The translations under genes and the position numbers were made by a program. This document shows, in pieces, positions 27,735 to 35,964 of a stretch of DNA of 64,000 nt (positions are counted from its first letter, which is position 1; each line of letters starts with the position of its first letter). Under the pieces are notes generated by a model that made no database searches, had not been told where the DNA came from, and saw only the letters and a program-made list of their open reading frames with translations. Source of the DNA: Paraburkholderia piptadeniae (GTDB lineage: Bacteria > Pseudomonadota > Gammaproteobacteria > Burkholderiales > Burkholderiaceae); NCBI RefSeq assembly GCF_900007165.1, contig NZ_CYGY02000034.1, forward strand, positions 1-64,000, given 5' to 3'.

Positions 27735-28130
27735 ATGAAGCCGCTCTTCCCCGCCGCAGTTGCGCTGGCGCTCGCCGTCAGCGGCGCGGCGATGGCTGCC
27801 CAGCCTGCCCAGTCCGCGAAAGACGCGGACGCACAAGCCGAAGCCAACGAACGCGCGGGCCTGCCGGATCTGAGAGCGATCAACCGTCCCGCGGCCGAGG
27901 TCAGCTCGAAGGTCGAGATCAACAAGCCGCGTACGCCAAGCTTCTACGAGCGCAGCGGCAACGGCACCGAAATCACCGAATACCGCGACAAGGGCAAGCC
28001 CGTCGAGATCGACGTGCGCTCGAACTTCGGCACGCGCTACCAGATGAGCGCGCCCACCGACACGTCGCCGAAAGTGTACGAATCCGGCAAGCCGCCCGCG
28101 CGCCTGCCGTCCGTGAACCTGCATTACTGA
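27735..28130 (+). CDS. DUF2782 domain secreted protein
   Basis: A 131-residue protein with a clear signal peptide (MKPLFPAAVALALAVSGAAM, cleavage after AMA) and a C-terminal DUF2782 domain with GNGTEITEYRDKGKPVEIDV and GTRYQMSAPT. The function is unknown. In pseudomonads and burkholderias this gene commonly neighbours thrB and polA, as it does here: thrB follows by about 200 bp and polA is 5 kb away. It is probably periplasmic. A GGAG motif precedes ATG 27735. Confidence 0.85.
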   Translation: MKPLFPAAVALALAVSGAAMAAQPAQSAKDADAQAEANERAGLPDLRAINRPAAEVSSKVEINKPRTPSFYERSGNGTEITEYRDKGKPVEIDVRSNFGTRYQMSAPTDTSPKVYESGKPPARLPSVNLHY

Positions 28131-28333
28131 TCGACGCGAGCCGACGCGTGCGCCCACTCGTGGCGATGCGCGCCGGCCTGCTTCAAGCAGATAGGCGCTG
28201 GCGAACCTTGCATCCGGCGCCCATCACATCGACGCACAACGCCGTACAACGAACGCAACGACGCTTTCAACCCGCTTGCCCCGGCTCACACTGGCATCGC
28301 GCCAGCCGAACAACCTGATTCCACGCCCCACGC

Positions 28334-29329
28334 ATGGCCGTTTTCACCGCTGTCACCGAAGCCCAGCTCGCAGACTGGATGCGCCGCTACGATCTCGGCG
28401 AAGTCGTCGACTTGCGCGGCATCACATCCGGTATCGAGAACAGCAATTTCTTTCTGACGACCACGCGCGGCGAGTACGTCCTCACCATTTTCGAGAAGCT
28501 GACGGCCGGGCAACTGCCGTTCTATCTCGACCTGATGCGCCATCTGGCGTCGCATCGCGTGCCCGTGCCGGACCCGATGCCGCGCGACGACGGTGCGCTG
28601 TTCGGTATGCTCGACGGCAAGCCCGCGACGATTGTCACGAAGCTCGATGGCGCGCCGGAACTCGCGCCCGGCGTCGCGCATTGCGTCGAAGTAGGCCAGA
28701 TGCTCGCGCGGCTGCATCTGGCGGGCCGCGATTTCCCGCATCATCAGCCGAATCTGCGCAGCCTGCCGTGGTGGCGGGAAACGGTGCCGAGCATCGTGCC
28801 GTTCGTCACCGATGCGCAACGCACGCTGCTCACGGAAGAACTCGCGCATCAGCAGGCGTTCTTTGCGTCGGCGGATTATGCGTCGCTGCCGGAGGGTCCG
28901 TGCCATTGCGATCTGTTCCGCGACAACGTGCTGTTCGCGCACGCGGCGCCCGATACGCATCATGAAGTCGCGCTCGGCGGCTTCTTCGATTTTTATTTCG
29001 CGGGCTGCGACAAGTGGCTCTTCGACGTCGCCGTGACGGTCAATGACTGGTGCGTCGATCTCGCCACGGGCAAGCTCGACGAAGCGCGCGTCGAAGCGTT
29101 GCTGCGTGCCTATCAGACGGTGCGCCCGTTCACTCCCGCCGAAAACCGGCACTGGGGCGACATGTTGCGCGCGGGAGCGTACCGCTTCTGGGTGTCTCGC
29201 CTGTATGATTTCCATATGCCGCGCGCCGCCGAACTGCTCAAGCCGCACGACCCGGGTCATTTCGAGCGCATTCTTCGCGAGCGCCTCGCTGGCGTCGCAC
29301 TCCCTGGCATTCATACCTCATGCAACTGA
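28334..29329 (+). CDS. thrB: Homoserine kinase (ThrB type II, APH-like)
   Basis: Phosphorylates homoserine in threonine biosynthesis. The 331-residue protein is of the aminoglycoside-phosphotransferase fold used by many proteobacteria rather than the GHMP fold of E. coli ThrB. Visible motifs are GIENSNFFLTTTRGEYVLTI at the nucleotide-binding lobe, the catalytic loop PCHCDLFRDNVLF (His-x-Asp), and the metal aspartate in GGFFDFYFAGCDKWLFD. The stop codon overlaps the start of the next gene by 10 bp. Confidence 0.94.
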   Translation: MAVFTAVTEAQLADWMRRYDLGEVVDLRGITSGIENSNFFLTTTRGEYVLTIFEKLTAGQLPFYLDLMRHLASHRVPVPDPMPRDDGALFGMLDGKPATIVTKLDGAPELAPGVAHCVEVGQMLARLHLAGRDFPHHQPNLRSLPWWRETVPSIVPFVTDAQRTLLTEELAHQQAFFASADYASLPEGPCHCDLFRDNVLFAHAAPDTHHEVALGGFFDFYFAGCDKWLFDVAVTVNDWCVDLATGKLDEARVEALLRAYQTVRPFTPAENRHWGDMLRAGAYRFWVSRLYDFHMPRAAELLKPHDPGHFERILRERLAGVALPGIHTSCN

Positions 29330-30132
29330 TCGAAGTCCCGGCGAAAACCGGCTACGTCTGGTTCCGGCAAGGAATCTGGCTCTTTCGCAAGAACCCGCTT
29401 GCGTTTCTCACGCTGTTTTTCGCGTATCTGCTCGCGATGACGGCCATTTCGCTGATTCCCATCATCGGCGGCGTGCTGCCGCTGATGCTCATTCCGGGCG
29501 TCGCGGTCGGCTTCATGGCGGCGTGCCGCGACACGATTGCGGGCAAGCCAGTGCTGCCGACCATACTCGTCGACGGCTTCCGCTCATACGGCAGCCAGGT
29601 TGCGAAGCGACTGCTGCTGCTCGGCGTGCTCTACATCATCGCGATGGCCATCGTGCTGCTCGGCTCCGCGCTCGCGGACGGCGGCGTGCTGCTGCACCTG
29701 ATGGTCAGCGGCGAATCGATGCAGCCGGAAGCGATCGCGAACAGCGATATTCCGCTGGCCGTGCTGACGGCGCTCGCATTCTATGTGCCCGTCGCGATGC
29801 TGTTCTGGTTCGCGCCGGTCCTCACCGCATGGCACGACGTGCCGACCATCAAGGCGATGTTCTTCAGCATCGTCAGTTGCTGGCGAAATCGCGGCGCGTT
29901 CGTCGTGTACGGCGCGCTGTGGTTCGCCGTCGCCACGACGGTGTCGATCGGACTGTCCGCGCTGCTGCAGGCGATCGGCGCCGGCGATCTCGCGCTCGTG
30001 ATCCTGATGCCCGCGTCGATCATCGTCACCACGATGCTCTACTGCTCGTTCTATGCGACATATCGCGGCTGCTTCGGCGTTCAATCGCCCGGACAGCCGC
30101 TGCCGCCCGCGCCTTCTTCGCCGTCTTCGTAA
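29320..30132 (+). CDS. Multi-spanning membrane protein, BPSS1780-like family
   Basis: A 270-residue inner-membrane protein with about six hydrophobic segments (NPLAFLTLFFAYLLAMTAIS, ISLIPIIGGVLPLMLIPGVA, LLLLGVLYIIAMAIVLLG, IPLAVLTALAFYVPVAMLFW, two more near the C-terminus) and a proline-rich tail. It resembles a family of Burkholderia membrane proteins of unknown function. It overlaps thrB by 10 bp and is probably co-transcribed with it. I infer no specific role. Confidence 0.8.
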   Translation: MQLIEVPAKTGYVWFRQGIWLFRKNPLAFLTLFFAYLLAMTAISLIPIIGGVLPLMLIPGVAVGFMAACRDTIAGKPVLPTILVDGFRSYGSQVAKRLLLLGVLYIIAMAIVLLGSALADGGVLLHLMVSGESMQPEAIANSDIPLAVLTALAFYVPVAMLFWFAPVLTAWHDVPTIKAMFFSIVSCWRNRGAFVVYGALWFAVATTVSIGLSALLQAIGAGDLALVILMPASIIVTTMLYCSFYATYRGCFGVQSPGQPLPPAPSSPSS

Positions 30133-30226
30133 GAGCCGGCTTTCTTCGGACCTGCGCCGCTGCTATGCGGTGTGGGTTTCCCGTCCGTTGAATCGATCCG
30201 TCGTGCCGTTTTTTGCGGCACAATAG

Positions 30227-30238
30227 TTTGCACGCAAT
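30227..30238 (+). promoter_or_regulatory. Putative OhrR operator before ohrR
   Basis: TTTGCACGCAAT, an imperfect palindrome inside ATAGTTTGCACGCAAT, lies 33 bp before the ohrR start. Nearly the same sequence, ATAGTTTGTACACAAAT, precedes ohr. Conservation between the two promoters of one regulon supports an operator. Confidence 0.6.
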
Positions 30239-30270
30239 CCATTCGCACGCTTCGCTTCAAGGGGACGCAC

Positions 30271-30726
30271 ATGACCCAGCGCACCGCTTTTCCCGTCACG
30301 CTCGACGAGCAGCTCTGCTTCGCGCTCTATTCGACGTCCCTTGCGATGACCAAAGCGTACAAACCGATTCTCGACCGTCTCGGACTCACTTACCCGCAAT
30401 ATCTGACGATGCTGATCCTGTGGGAAAGCGACGACGTCACCGTGAAGGACATCGCCGCGCGCCTGAATCTGGATTCGGCGACGGTCACGCCGCTGCTCAA
30501 ACGGCTCGAAGCGCAAGGCTATATCGAGCGCTTGCGCGGCACCGAGGACGAACGGCTCGTCTTTATCCGGCTGACGAAATCGGGCGTCGCCCTCAAACGC
30601 ACAGCACGCGACGTGCCGGGCGAAATTTTCTGCGCAACCCAGCAGACGCCCGAGTTCCTCACGCGGCTGCGTGACGATCTGACGAAATTGCGCGGCACCC
30701 TGAACGACTCTCTCGACCACGACTGA
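30271..30726 (+). CDS. ohrR: Organic hydroperoxide resistance regulator OhrR (MarR family)
   Basis: Redox-sensing repressor of 151 residues. The peroxide-reactive cysteine is in LDEQLCFALYSTS (Cys16), and a second cysteine in EIFCATQQT (near 120) makes it a two-cysteine OhrR. The winged helix with LNLDSATVTPLLKRLEAQGY and GTEDERLVFIRLT binds DNA. ATG 30271 follows AAGGGGA. It is located directly upstream of ohr on the same strand, with putative operators before both genes. Oxidation by organic hydroperoxides should release both promoters. Confidence 0.94.
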   Translation: MTQRTAFPVTLDEQLCFALYSTSLAMTKAYKPILDRLGLTYPQYLTMLILWESDDVTVKDIAARLNLDSATVTPLLKRLEAQGYIERLRGTEDERLVFIRLTKSGVALKRTARDVPGEIFCATQQTPEFLTRLRDDLTKLRGTLNDSLDHD

Positions 30727-30778
30727 ACCGCGAACCCGCCGTGGCTGCCGGCGGCTATCGGATCGATAGGGAATATAG

Positions 30779-30790
30779 TTTGTACACAAA
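30779..30790 (+). promoter_or_regulatory. Putative OhrR operator before ohr
   Basis: TTTGTACACAAA has 5-bp inverted arms around AC, and a second TTTGTAC half lies 8 bp downstream (30795-30801). It sits about 105 bp before the ohr ATG and matches the site before ohrR. Confidence 0.65.
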
Positions 30791-30892
30791 TGATTTGTAC
30801 GCTATCTTTGTCGCATGCCAGTCCGACAGCGATGCACGCGAAAGACTGGCAAGCATTGACCAAATCACTGAAACCGATCAAGGAGCGGCAAA

Positions 30893-31312
30893 ATGAACGT
30901 ACTGTACAAGGCAACGGCAACGAGCAACGGCGGTCGCGACGGTCGCGCGATCTCATCGGACAACGTGCTCGACGTGAAGCTGGCCGCACCGCGTGAACTC
31001 GGCGGCAACGGCGCGCAGGGCACGAACCCGGAACAACTGTTCGCGGCCGGCTACTCTGCGTGTTTCCTGAGCGCGATGAAGTTCGTCGCTGGCCAGCGCA
31101 AGCAGGCTGTGCCCGCTGACACGACGGTGACGGCCGATGTCGGCGTCGGCCCGAACGACAAAGGCGGCTTCGCGCTAGATATCGAATTGCGCGTGTCGCT
31201 GCCGGGTCTCGACGCGGCGGCGGCGCAGGATCTGGTGAACGCGGCGCATCAGGTGTGTCCGTACTCGAACGCGACGCGCGGCAATGTCGATGTGCGTGTG
31301 AAGGTGGTTTGA
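30893..31312 (+). CDS. ohr: Organic hydroperoxide reductase Ohr
   Basis: Thiol peroxidase of 139 residues that reduces organic hydroperoxides with lipoyl-dependent recycling. The reactive cysteine is in FAAGYSACFLSAMKF (near 58-62) and the resolving cysteine in HQVCPYSNATRGN (near 122). ATG 30893 follows AAGGAG. It lies downstream of its regulator ohrR with a 166-bp gap and a likely own promoter. The product is cytoplasmic. Confidence 0.96.
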   Translation: MNVLYKATATSNGGRDGRAISSDNVLDVKLAAPRELGGNGAQGTNPEQLFAAGYSACFLSAMKFVAGQRKQAVPADTTVTADVGVGPNDKGGFALDIELRVSLPGLDAAAAQDLVNAAHQVCPYSNATRGNVDVRVKVV

Positions 31313-31337
31313 GCCCGGCGGCTCATCTAGACTGAGG

Positions 31338-31366
31338 CGCCCGCCCCTTCACGCCAAGGGCGGGCG
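31338..31366 (+). terminator. GC hairpin after ohr
   Basis: CGCCCGCCC(C)TT and AAGGGCGGGCG pair with one bulged C around a 6-nt loop, 26 bp past the ohr stop. The following sequence is only weakly T-rich. Confidence 0.5.
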
Positions 31367-31382
31367 TTGCCTTCGACAGCAG

Positions 31383-31800
31383 TTGGCCCGCGCTCGCGAA
31401 CTCGACGCACGTTTTCGTCGTGGACTCGCTTGGTTTCGCCGCGATCTGCGCACAGGCGACAACGCCACACTGTGCTGCGCGCTCGACTTCGACCTTGCGG
31501 CGAACAACGGCGGCTGGCAGTGGTCGGCATCGACGGGCTGCGATGCGCAGCCGTGGTTCCGGATACTCAACCCGGTGACGCAATCGGAGAAATTCGATTC
31601 GCAAGGGCGCTGTATCAAAAGCTTCTTGCCGGAACTGGAGAAGGTGCCTGCGTAGTGGATTCACGCGCCTTCGCAGGCGGCCCCGATGGTCTGAAGAACC
31701 GGGGCGTGGTGCGGGGAAAGGACTATCCGCAGCCTGTCGTGGATCATGCAAAAGCGCGCCGGGCGACGCTGGCGCGCTGCGCTCACGTTGAGCGCGCGCT
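31383..31800 (+). pseudogene. phrB: Deoxyribodipyrimidine photolyase remnant (phrB)
   Basis: The sequence GLAWFRRDLRTGDNATL is the N-terminus of a class I CPD photolyase. It jumps directly to DFDLAANNGGWQWSASTGCD and NPVTQSEKFDSQGRCIKSFL, which belong near the C-terminus, so roughly 300 internal codons are gone. After a TAG at 31653-31655 the same gene continues as WIHAPSQ, then in a shifted frame as DYPQPVVDHAKARR, the usual last residues. An internal deletion, a stop and a frameshift therefore leave a fossil without the FAD-binding core of the enzyme. Confidence 0.9.
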
Positions 31801-31836
31801 TCTCGCCGGCTCACACGCCGGTCAGCGCGATTCAGC

Positions 31837-32013
31837 TTAGCTCTGGCTCATCCACGACGGATCGCGCATTTGCGAATCGCGATCGAGCTTGCGCATGCGG
31901 AACTCGAGGTCGTACAGATCCGTGGCTTCAGCCAGGTAGGCGTCGTTGCGCTCTTTGACGCGCTCGTCGTAGGACTTCGTCAGGAACAGGAAAAAGCGGC
32001 TGATCAGATACAT
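31837..32013 (-). CDS. DUF3563 family small protein
   Basis: A 58-residue protein starting at ATG 32013, preceded by GAGG at 7-10 bp. The sequence MYLISRFFLFLTKSYDERVK then YLAEATDLYDLEFRMRKLDR matches the DUF3563 family of very small betaproteobacterial proteins of unknown function. The N-terminus is amphipathic or hydrophobic, so membrane association is possible. The upstream region contains a TATAAT -10 embedded between two GGG-N4-CCC palindromes. The gene is too short for many gene finders. Confidence 0.8.
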   Translation of the reverse strand: MYLISRFFLFLTKSYDERVKERNDAYLAEATDLYDLEFRMRKLDRDSQMRDPSWMSQS

Positions 32014-32047
32014 GGTGAACCTCGAATGTGGCGTTAGGTGACTGACA

Positions 32048-32083
32048 CCTAGGGATAACCCGTATTATAGGGAAAACCCTAGG
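32048..32083 (-). promoter_or_regulatory. Promoter with double palindromic operator for the DUF3563 gene
   Basis: CCTAGGG (32048-32054) and CCCTAGG (32077-32083) are inverted, and inside them GGGATAACCC and GGGAAAACCC repeat an 18-bp-spaced GGG-N4-CCC site. On the minus strand a perfect TATAAT (32069-32064) lies between the two sites, about 50 bp from the ATG. The layout suggests a repressor that covers the -10. The regulator is not identified. Confidence 0.6.
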
Positions 32084-32118
32084 CATACGCCAGTCCCAAT
32101 TCGAAGTGTGGCAATTTG

Positions 32119-33303
32119 TCAACTGGCGCGCGTACGGGCGCCTTCCGTGGCGCGGGCGGCCACGCGCGTCGACTCGGCGCGGCGCTGATGCCTGAAGAAA
32201 TCCCACAACAGGCTGCTCGCATCCGGCCCTTTCGACGAATGGAAGGGCACCGCATCGTCGCCGCCGCTCCACGCGTGGCCCAGCCCTTGAACACGGCACA
32301 GCCTTACCACGCGCCGCCCGCCGCGCGTGTAGTCGCGCGTGATGACGGTCGCCTTGCGGTCCTCCTTCACGTCGCCGACCTTGCGCACGCCCTGCGCATC
32401 GACGATGCCGTTCAGCCGGAGGAACTGCTCGGTCAGCTGCTCCGCGTTGACGGGCGCAACGACATGGTCGGACTCGCCCTGCAGGATGATGGCAGGCATG
32501 CCCGGATACGCGGTCACGTCCGCGAGGGCATCGACGAGCGTCACGGGGTCCTGACGCGTGCCGCGCCGCATGACGTCCATCGCGGCAATGCCGGAGTGCG
32601 CCTCGCCGAACGCCGGCCCCGAATGCAACGCGACGGCTGCGAAACGGTCCGGGAAATGCAGCGCCAGCAGCGTCGCCAGCCCCGCGCCCGCCGACAGCCC
32701 GGCCACGTAGACCCGCTCGCGGTCGAAACCGTACGACTCGACGAGCGCATCGACAAGCGACACGACGGAGCGCGCCTCTGCCCGGCCGGCGCGGTCCGTA
32801 TCGTCGTACCAATGCCAGCAGCGATGCGCGTGCGCGTGCTTCGACTGCTCCGGATACACGACCGCGAAGCCGTAGCGATCCGCGAGCAGATTCATGCGCG
32901 TGCCTTCGGCGAATTCGTCGATCGACTGATTGCAGCCGTGCAGCATCACGATGAGCGGCACGTGCTTGAGCTGCTTGCCGGCGGGCAGATACAGCCCGTA
33001 TTGCAGATGATTGACGAGGCTGCCCGGCGCGGCAGGCGCCGAGTGGAAGGAGCGCGTCCACGAGCCGCCCGCCCATGCGGCGGCGCGCGGCCGCACGCGC
33101 GATTCGCGCGCCACGTGCCGCGGCACGTCGCGGGTGACGGTCTTGCGCACTTTCACCGAAGGCTTGGCGACGGGCGCCGCAGGCCGCGTCACGGGGCGCT
33201 TGGATTTGGACGCGCGCTTCAACGTCGCGCGGGCGTGCTCCGACTGGATCGCAAAGAGGCGTTTGAGGCCGCCTAGCCAGATTTTCGTAAGGCTTTTCGG
33301 CAT
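32119..33303 (-). CDS. PHB depolymerase-family esterase
   Basis: Alpha/beta hydrolase of 394 residues. The lipase-box serine is in VYVAGLSAGAGLATLLAL, the aspartate in LQGESDHVVAPVNAEQL, and the histidine in VQGLGHAWSGGDD. MLHGCNQSIDEFAEGTRM is the oxyanion region characteristic of extracellular-type (type 1) polyhydroxybutyrate depolymerases and feruloyl esterases. The N-terminal 90 residues are basic and low-complexity (KRASKSKRPVTRPAAPVAKP) with no clear signal peptide, so the protein may be intracellular. ATG 33303 is chosen because the upstream extension is poor. Substrate is unproven. Confidence 0.85.
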   Translation of the reverse strand: MPKSLTKIWLGGLKRLFAIQSEHARATLKRASKSKRPVTRPAAPVAKPSVKVRKTVTRDVPRHVARESRVRPRAAAWAGGSWTRSFHSAPAAPGSLVNHLQYGLYLPAGKQLKHVPLIVMLHGCNQSIDEFAEGTRMNLLADRYGFAVVYPEQSKHAHAHRCWHWYDDTDRAGRAEARSVVSLVDALVESYGFDRERVYVAGLSAGAGLATLLALHFPDRFAAVALHSGPAFGEAHSGIAAMDVMRRGTRQDPVTLVDALADVTAYPGMPAIILQGESDHVVAPVNAEQLTEQFLRLNGIVDAQGVRKVGDVKEDRKATVITRDYTRGGRRVVRLCRVQGLGHAWSGGDDAVPFHSSKGPDASSLLWDFFRHQRRAESTRVAARATEGARTRAS

Positions 33304-33655
33304 AGGATTTTCTCGCAAATAGGGATCAATGCTGTCTGCCTCGAAAGCAGACTTGTGCAATGCACAATAACACCAATCCTGGTGCGATGCTGAACGTCGG
33401 CCGATGTGGATTCAGCGAAAAGCCTGTCGCTGCGCGCTTTTCCTCATACGATTTCCGAATTGTCCTAGCATCTGTCAGTTATCGCGTTTCTGTTTGCGAC
33501 TGCGGCCGAACTCCTCCCTCTATACTTATAGAATACGCGCCGAGCGGAAGTGTTCTGGGAAATGTGCTATCCGATCCCGCACCGCCGCACGGCGCCCCGA
33601 ATCCTCCGGCCGCAGGCCTGCGACACGCTGCGCCCGATTCCATGTCGTGAACAAA
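33304..33655. other. Divergent spacer between esterase and PAP2 genes
   Basis: A 352-bp region between divergent starts with relatively AT-rich patches, including TATACTTATAGAAT around 33520-33533, which contains overlapping -10-like hexamers for the plus strand. No gene or RNA is supported. Confidence 0.45.
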
Positions 33656-34372
33656 ATGCCCATGCCTCATCTGCCATATCACCTCTGGTATCTGATCACG
33701 AGCTTCGGTGGCGCCGGACTGACGCTGCCGCTCGCCTTCGCCATCGCGCTGTGGCTGGCCGTCGGCTATTCGTGGAAGCTCGCCGCCGGCTGGCTCTTTC
33801 TGCTCGGCGTGGCCGTCGCGCTGGTCACGGCGACGAAGGTGGCGTTTCTCGGCTGGGGCGTCGGCGTGCGCGTGTGGGACTTCACCGGACTGAGCGGACA
33901 CGCGATGCTCGCCACGGCCGTCTACCCCGTCGCGGCCTTTCTCGTGCTGCTGCCCGCGCCACCCGCCATGCGTGTCGCCGGCGTGGCGCTGGCGCTGTTC
34001 GGCGGCGCGCTGGTCAGCTTTTCGCGCGTCGTCATCGAGGCGCATTCGCCTTCTGAGGCGATCACGGGCTGTATCGTCGGCGCGTTGACGGCGCTCGTTT
34101 TCATCCGCATTGCGTGGAACGCGACGCCGGGACGCGTGTCCATCGTCCCCGTCGCGCTGAGTCTGATGTTCATCGCGCTCGGCCTGCATAACGTGCACGT
34201 GCCGACGCACCGCTGGGTCACGCATCTCGCGCTGAAGGTCTCCGGCCACGACCGGCCGTTCGTCCGCGGCAGCTGGCGGCCGCTGCGCGATACTAGCGCG
34301 CCCGACACGCCGTTCTCTCCGTTGCCGAACACGCGCAACGTCGCCGTGCCGCTGCAGAATTCCGACGCATAA
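33656..34372 (+). CDS. PAP2-family membrane phosphatase
   Basis: A 238-residue inner-membrane protein with about five transmembrane helices. The PAP2 motifs visible are SGHAMLA (motif 2) and SRVVIEAHSPSEAITG (motif 3, SR-x5-HxxxE instead of D). A canonical KxxxxxxRP motif 1 is not evident. Such proteins dephosphorylate undecaprenyl pyrophosphate, phosphatidic acid or related lipids. The Asp-to-Glu change and weak motif 1 leave activity uncertain. The start is ATG 33656 or 33662. Confidence 0.78.
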   Translation: MPMPHLPYHLWYLITSFGGAGLTLPLAFAIALWLAVGYSWKLAAGWLFLLGVAVALVTATKVAFLGWGVGVRVWDFTGLSGHAMLATAVYPVAAFLVLLPAPPAMRVAGVALALFGGALVSFSRVVIEAHSPSEAITGCIVGALTALVFIRIAWNATPGRVSIVPVALSLMFIALGLHNVHVPTHRWVTHLALKVSGHDRPFVRGSWRPLRDTSAPDTPFSPLPNTRNVAVPLQNSDA

Positions 34373-34412
34373 AGATTCGCCATCGCGGCCCCGATATGCT
34401 CAACATGTCGAG

Positions 34413-34436
34413 CGCTGTAACCGTACATATATTACG
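34413..34436 (+). promoter_or_regulatory. Possible ModE-type operator before modA
   Basis: CGCTGTAACC-N-CATATATTACG has the loose CG-n-TA / TA-n-CG dyad of ModE boxes and ends next to an in-frame ATG at 34437, which argues for the downstream start of modA. The match is partial. Confidence 0.3.
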
Positions 34437-34481
34437 ATGGCGTATTCCACTCGTTTCCGGCCAGTCCGGCGCCACGTACCC

Positions 34482-35261
34482 ATGTCCGTCACGTCGATCC
34501 ACCGCTTTCTGAAGCCCGCTGTGCTCGTCGCGAGCGCGCTCTCCTTTGCCTTCAGCGCGCAGACTCGCGCCGACGAGATCATCGTCTCCGCTGCCGCCAG
34601 CCTGACCAACGCGTTCAAGGCGGTCGGCGATGCGTACGAGCAGCATCATCCCGGCACGAAGCTGCTCTTCAACTTCGGCGCATCGGACGTGCTGATGCAG
34701 CAGATCGCGAAGGGCGCGCCCGCCGATGTATTCGCTTCCGCCGATCAGAAGGCAATGGACAAGGCCGTCGAGCAAAAAGTAATCGTGCAGTCGACGCGCA
34801 CGGACTTCGCCGCGAATTCGCTCGTGCTGATCGTGCCGGCGGACAGCAAGCGCGCGCCGTCGACGCTGAACGAGTTGACGACCGCAAGCGTGAAGCGCGT
34901 CGCGTACGGCGATCCGGCATCGGTGCCCGTGGGCCGCTATACGGAAGGCGCGTTGAAGGCGGCGGGCATGTGGGGCGCCGTCAGCGCGAAGGGCGTGCTC
35001 GCGGCCAACGTGCGCCAGAGCCTCGACTACGTGTCGCGCGGCGAAGTCGACGCGGGCTTCGTGTTCGGCACCGATGCCGCCGTCATGCCCGACAAGGTCA
35101 AGGTCGCGCTGACTGTCCCGACGAGCACGCCGATCACCTACCCGATCGCGCAGGTCGAAGGCAGCAAGCATGCCACCGACGCGCGGTCGTTCATCGCGTT
35201 CGTGCTGTCGCCGGCGGGCCAGACCGTGCTGGCGAAGTACGGCTTCAAGCCGGCGCACTGA
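34482..35261 (+). CDS. modA: Molybdate ABC transporter, substrate-binding protein
   Basis: Periplasmic molybdate/tungstate-binding protein of 259 residues. A signal peptide (FLKPAVLVASALSFAFSAQT, cleavage before ADEI) precedes the family opening EIIVSAAASLTNAF, in which the serines bind the oxyanion. GAPADVFASADQKAMDKA and YGDPASVPVGRYTEGAL are further ModA signatures. It is followed by modB and modC and then convergent modE, a complete molybdate uptake and regulation set. Confidence 0.95.
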   Translation: MSVTSIHRFLKPAVLVASALSFAFSAQTRADEIIVSAAASLTNAFKAVGDAYEQHHPGTKLLFNFGASDVLMQQIAKGAPADVFASADQKAMDKAVEQKVIVQSTRTDFAANSLVLIVPADSKRAPSTLNELTTASVKRVAYGDPASVPVGRYTEGALKAAGMWGAVSAKGVLAANVRQSLDYVSRGEVDAGFVFGTDAAVMPDKVKVALTVPTSTPITYPIAQVEGSKHATDARSFIAFVLSPAGQTVLAKYGFKPAH

Positions 35262-35288
35262 GCGGTCATTAAAGGCAAGGCGCGCGTG

Positions 35289-35963
35289 ATGGAACAGGCC
35301 TGGATTCCGCTACTGCTGTCGCTGAAGGTCGCGGGCTGGGCGACCGCGCTGAACGTCGTGTTCGGCGTCGCGCTCGGCCTGGGCCTGTCGCGCTGGCGCT
35401 CGGGCGCGCGCGACGTGATCGATTCGCTGCTGACGCTGCCCCTCGTCATGCCGCCGACGGTGCTCGGCTATTACCTGCTGGTGCTGCTCGGCCGACGCGG
35501 CGTGATCGGCGTATGGCTCGACCGCTTCGATATCCAGCTGGTGTTCACGTGGCAGGGCGCGGTAATCGCGTCGATGGTCGTGGCGTTTCCGCTCGTGCTG
35601 AAGTCCGCGCGCGCGGCGTTCGAATCCGTCGATCCGCAGCTCGAACGCGCGGCGCGCACGCTCGGCGTCAGCGAGGCGGCTATCTTCTTTCGCGTGTCGC
35701 TGCCGCTCGCGTCGCGCGGCATTCTGGCGGGCGCGCTGCTCGCGTTCGCACGCGCGCTCGGCGAATTCGGCGCGACGCTGATGATCGCCGGCAACCTGCC
35801 GGGCCGCACGCAGACGCTGTCGGTGGCCGTCTACGCCGCCGTGCAGGCCGGCGACGACAACACGGCCAATTTCCTCGTGCTCGTGACGTCGATCGCCTGC
35901 GTCGCGATCCTGCTGCTCGCGGGCCGGCTCGTGCCGCAACACTCGCTGATGACTACCCGCTGA
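35289..35963 (+). CDS. modB: Molybdate ABC transporter, permease
   Basis: A 224-residue inner-membrane permease with about five helices and the EAA loop ARTLGVSEAAIFFRVSLPLA that contacts the ATPase. LTLPLVMPPTVLGYYLLVLL is typical of ModB. ATG 35289 is one codon after a GTG. The stop is one base before the modC ATG, indicating an operon. Confidence 0.95.
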   Translation: MEQAWIPLLLSLKVAGWATALNVVFGVALGLGLSRWRSGARDVIDSLLTLPLVMPPTVLGYYLLVLLGRRGVIGVWLDRFDIQLVFTWQGAVIASMVVAFPLVLKSARAAFESVDPQLERAARTLGVSEAAIFFRVSLPLASRGILAGALLAFARALGEFGATLMIAGNLPGRTQTLSVAVYAAVQAGDDNTANFLVLVTSIACVAILLLAGRLVPQHSLMTTR

Positions 35964-35964
35964 C

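Noticed and set aside
31367..31840. Continuous hypothetical protein in the second frame of the photolyase region
   Set aside because: Only its last part makes sense, and that part is the shifted photolyase C-terminus. The rest is frame shadow.
33360..33650. Possible small protein between the esterase and PAP2 genes
   Set aside because: No ribosome binding site, irregular composition, and it sits in a divergent promoter region.
34437..34481. Upstream ATG of modA
   Set aside because: It would add 15 charged residues before the signal peptide and lies directly against the possible ModE site.
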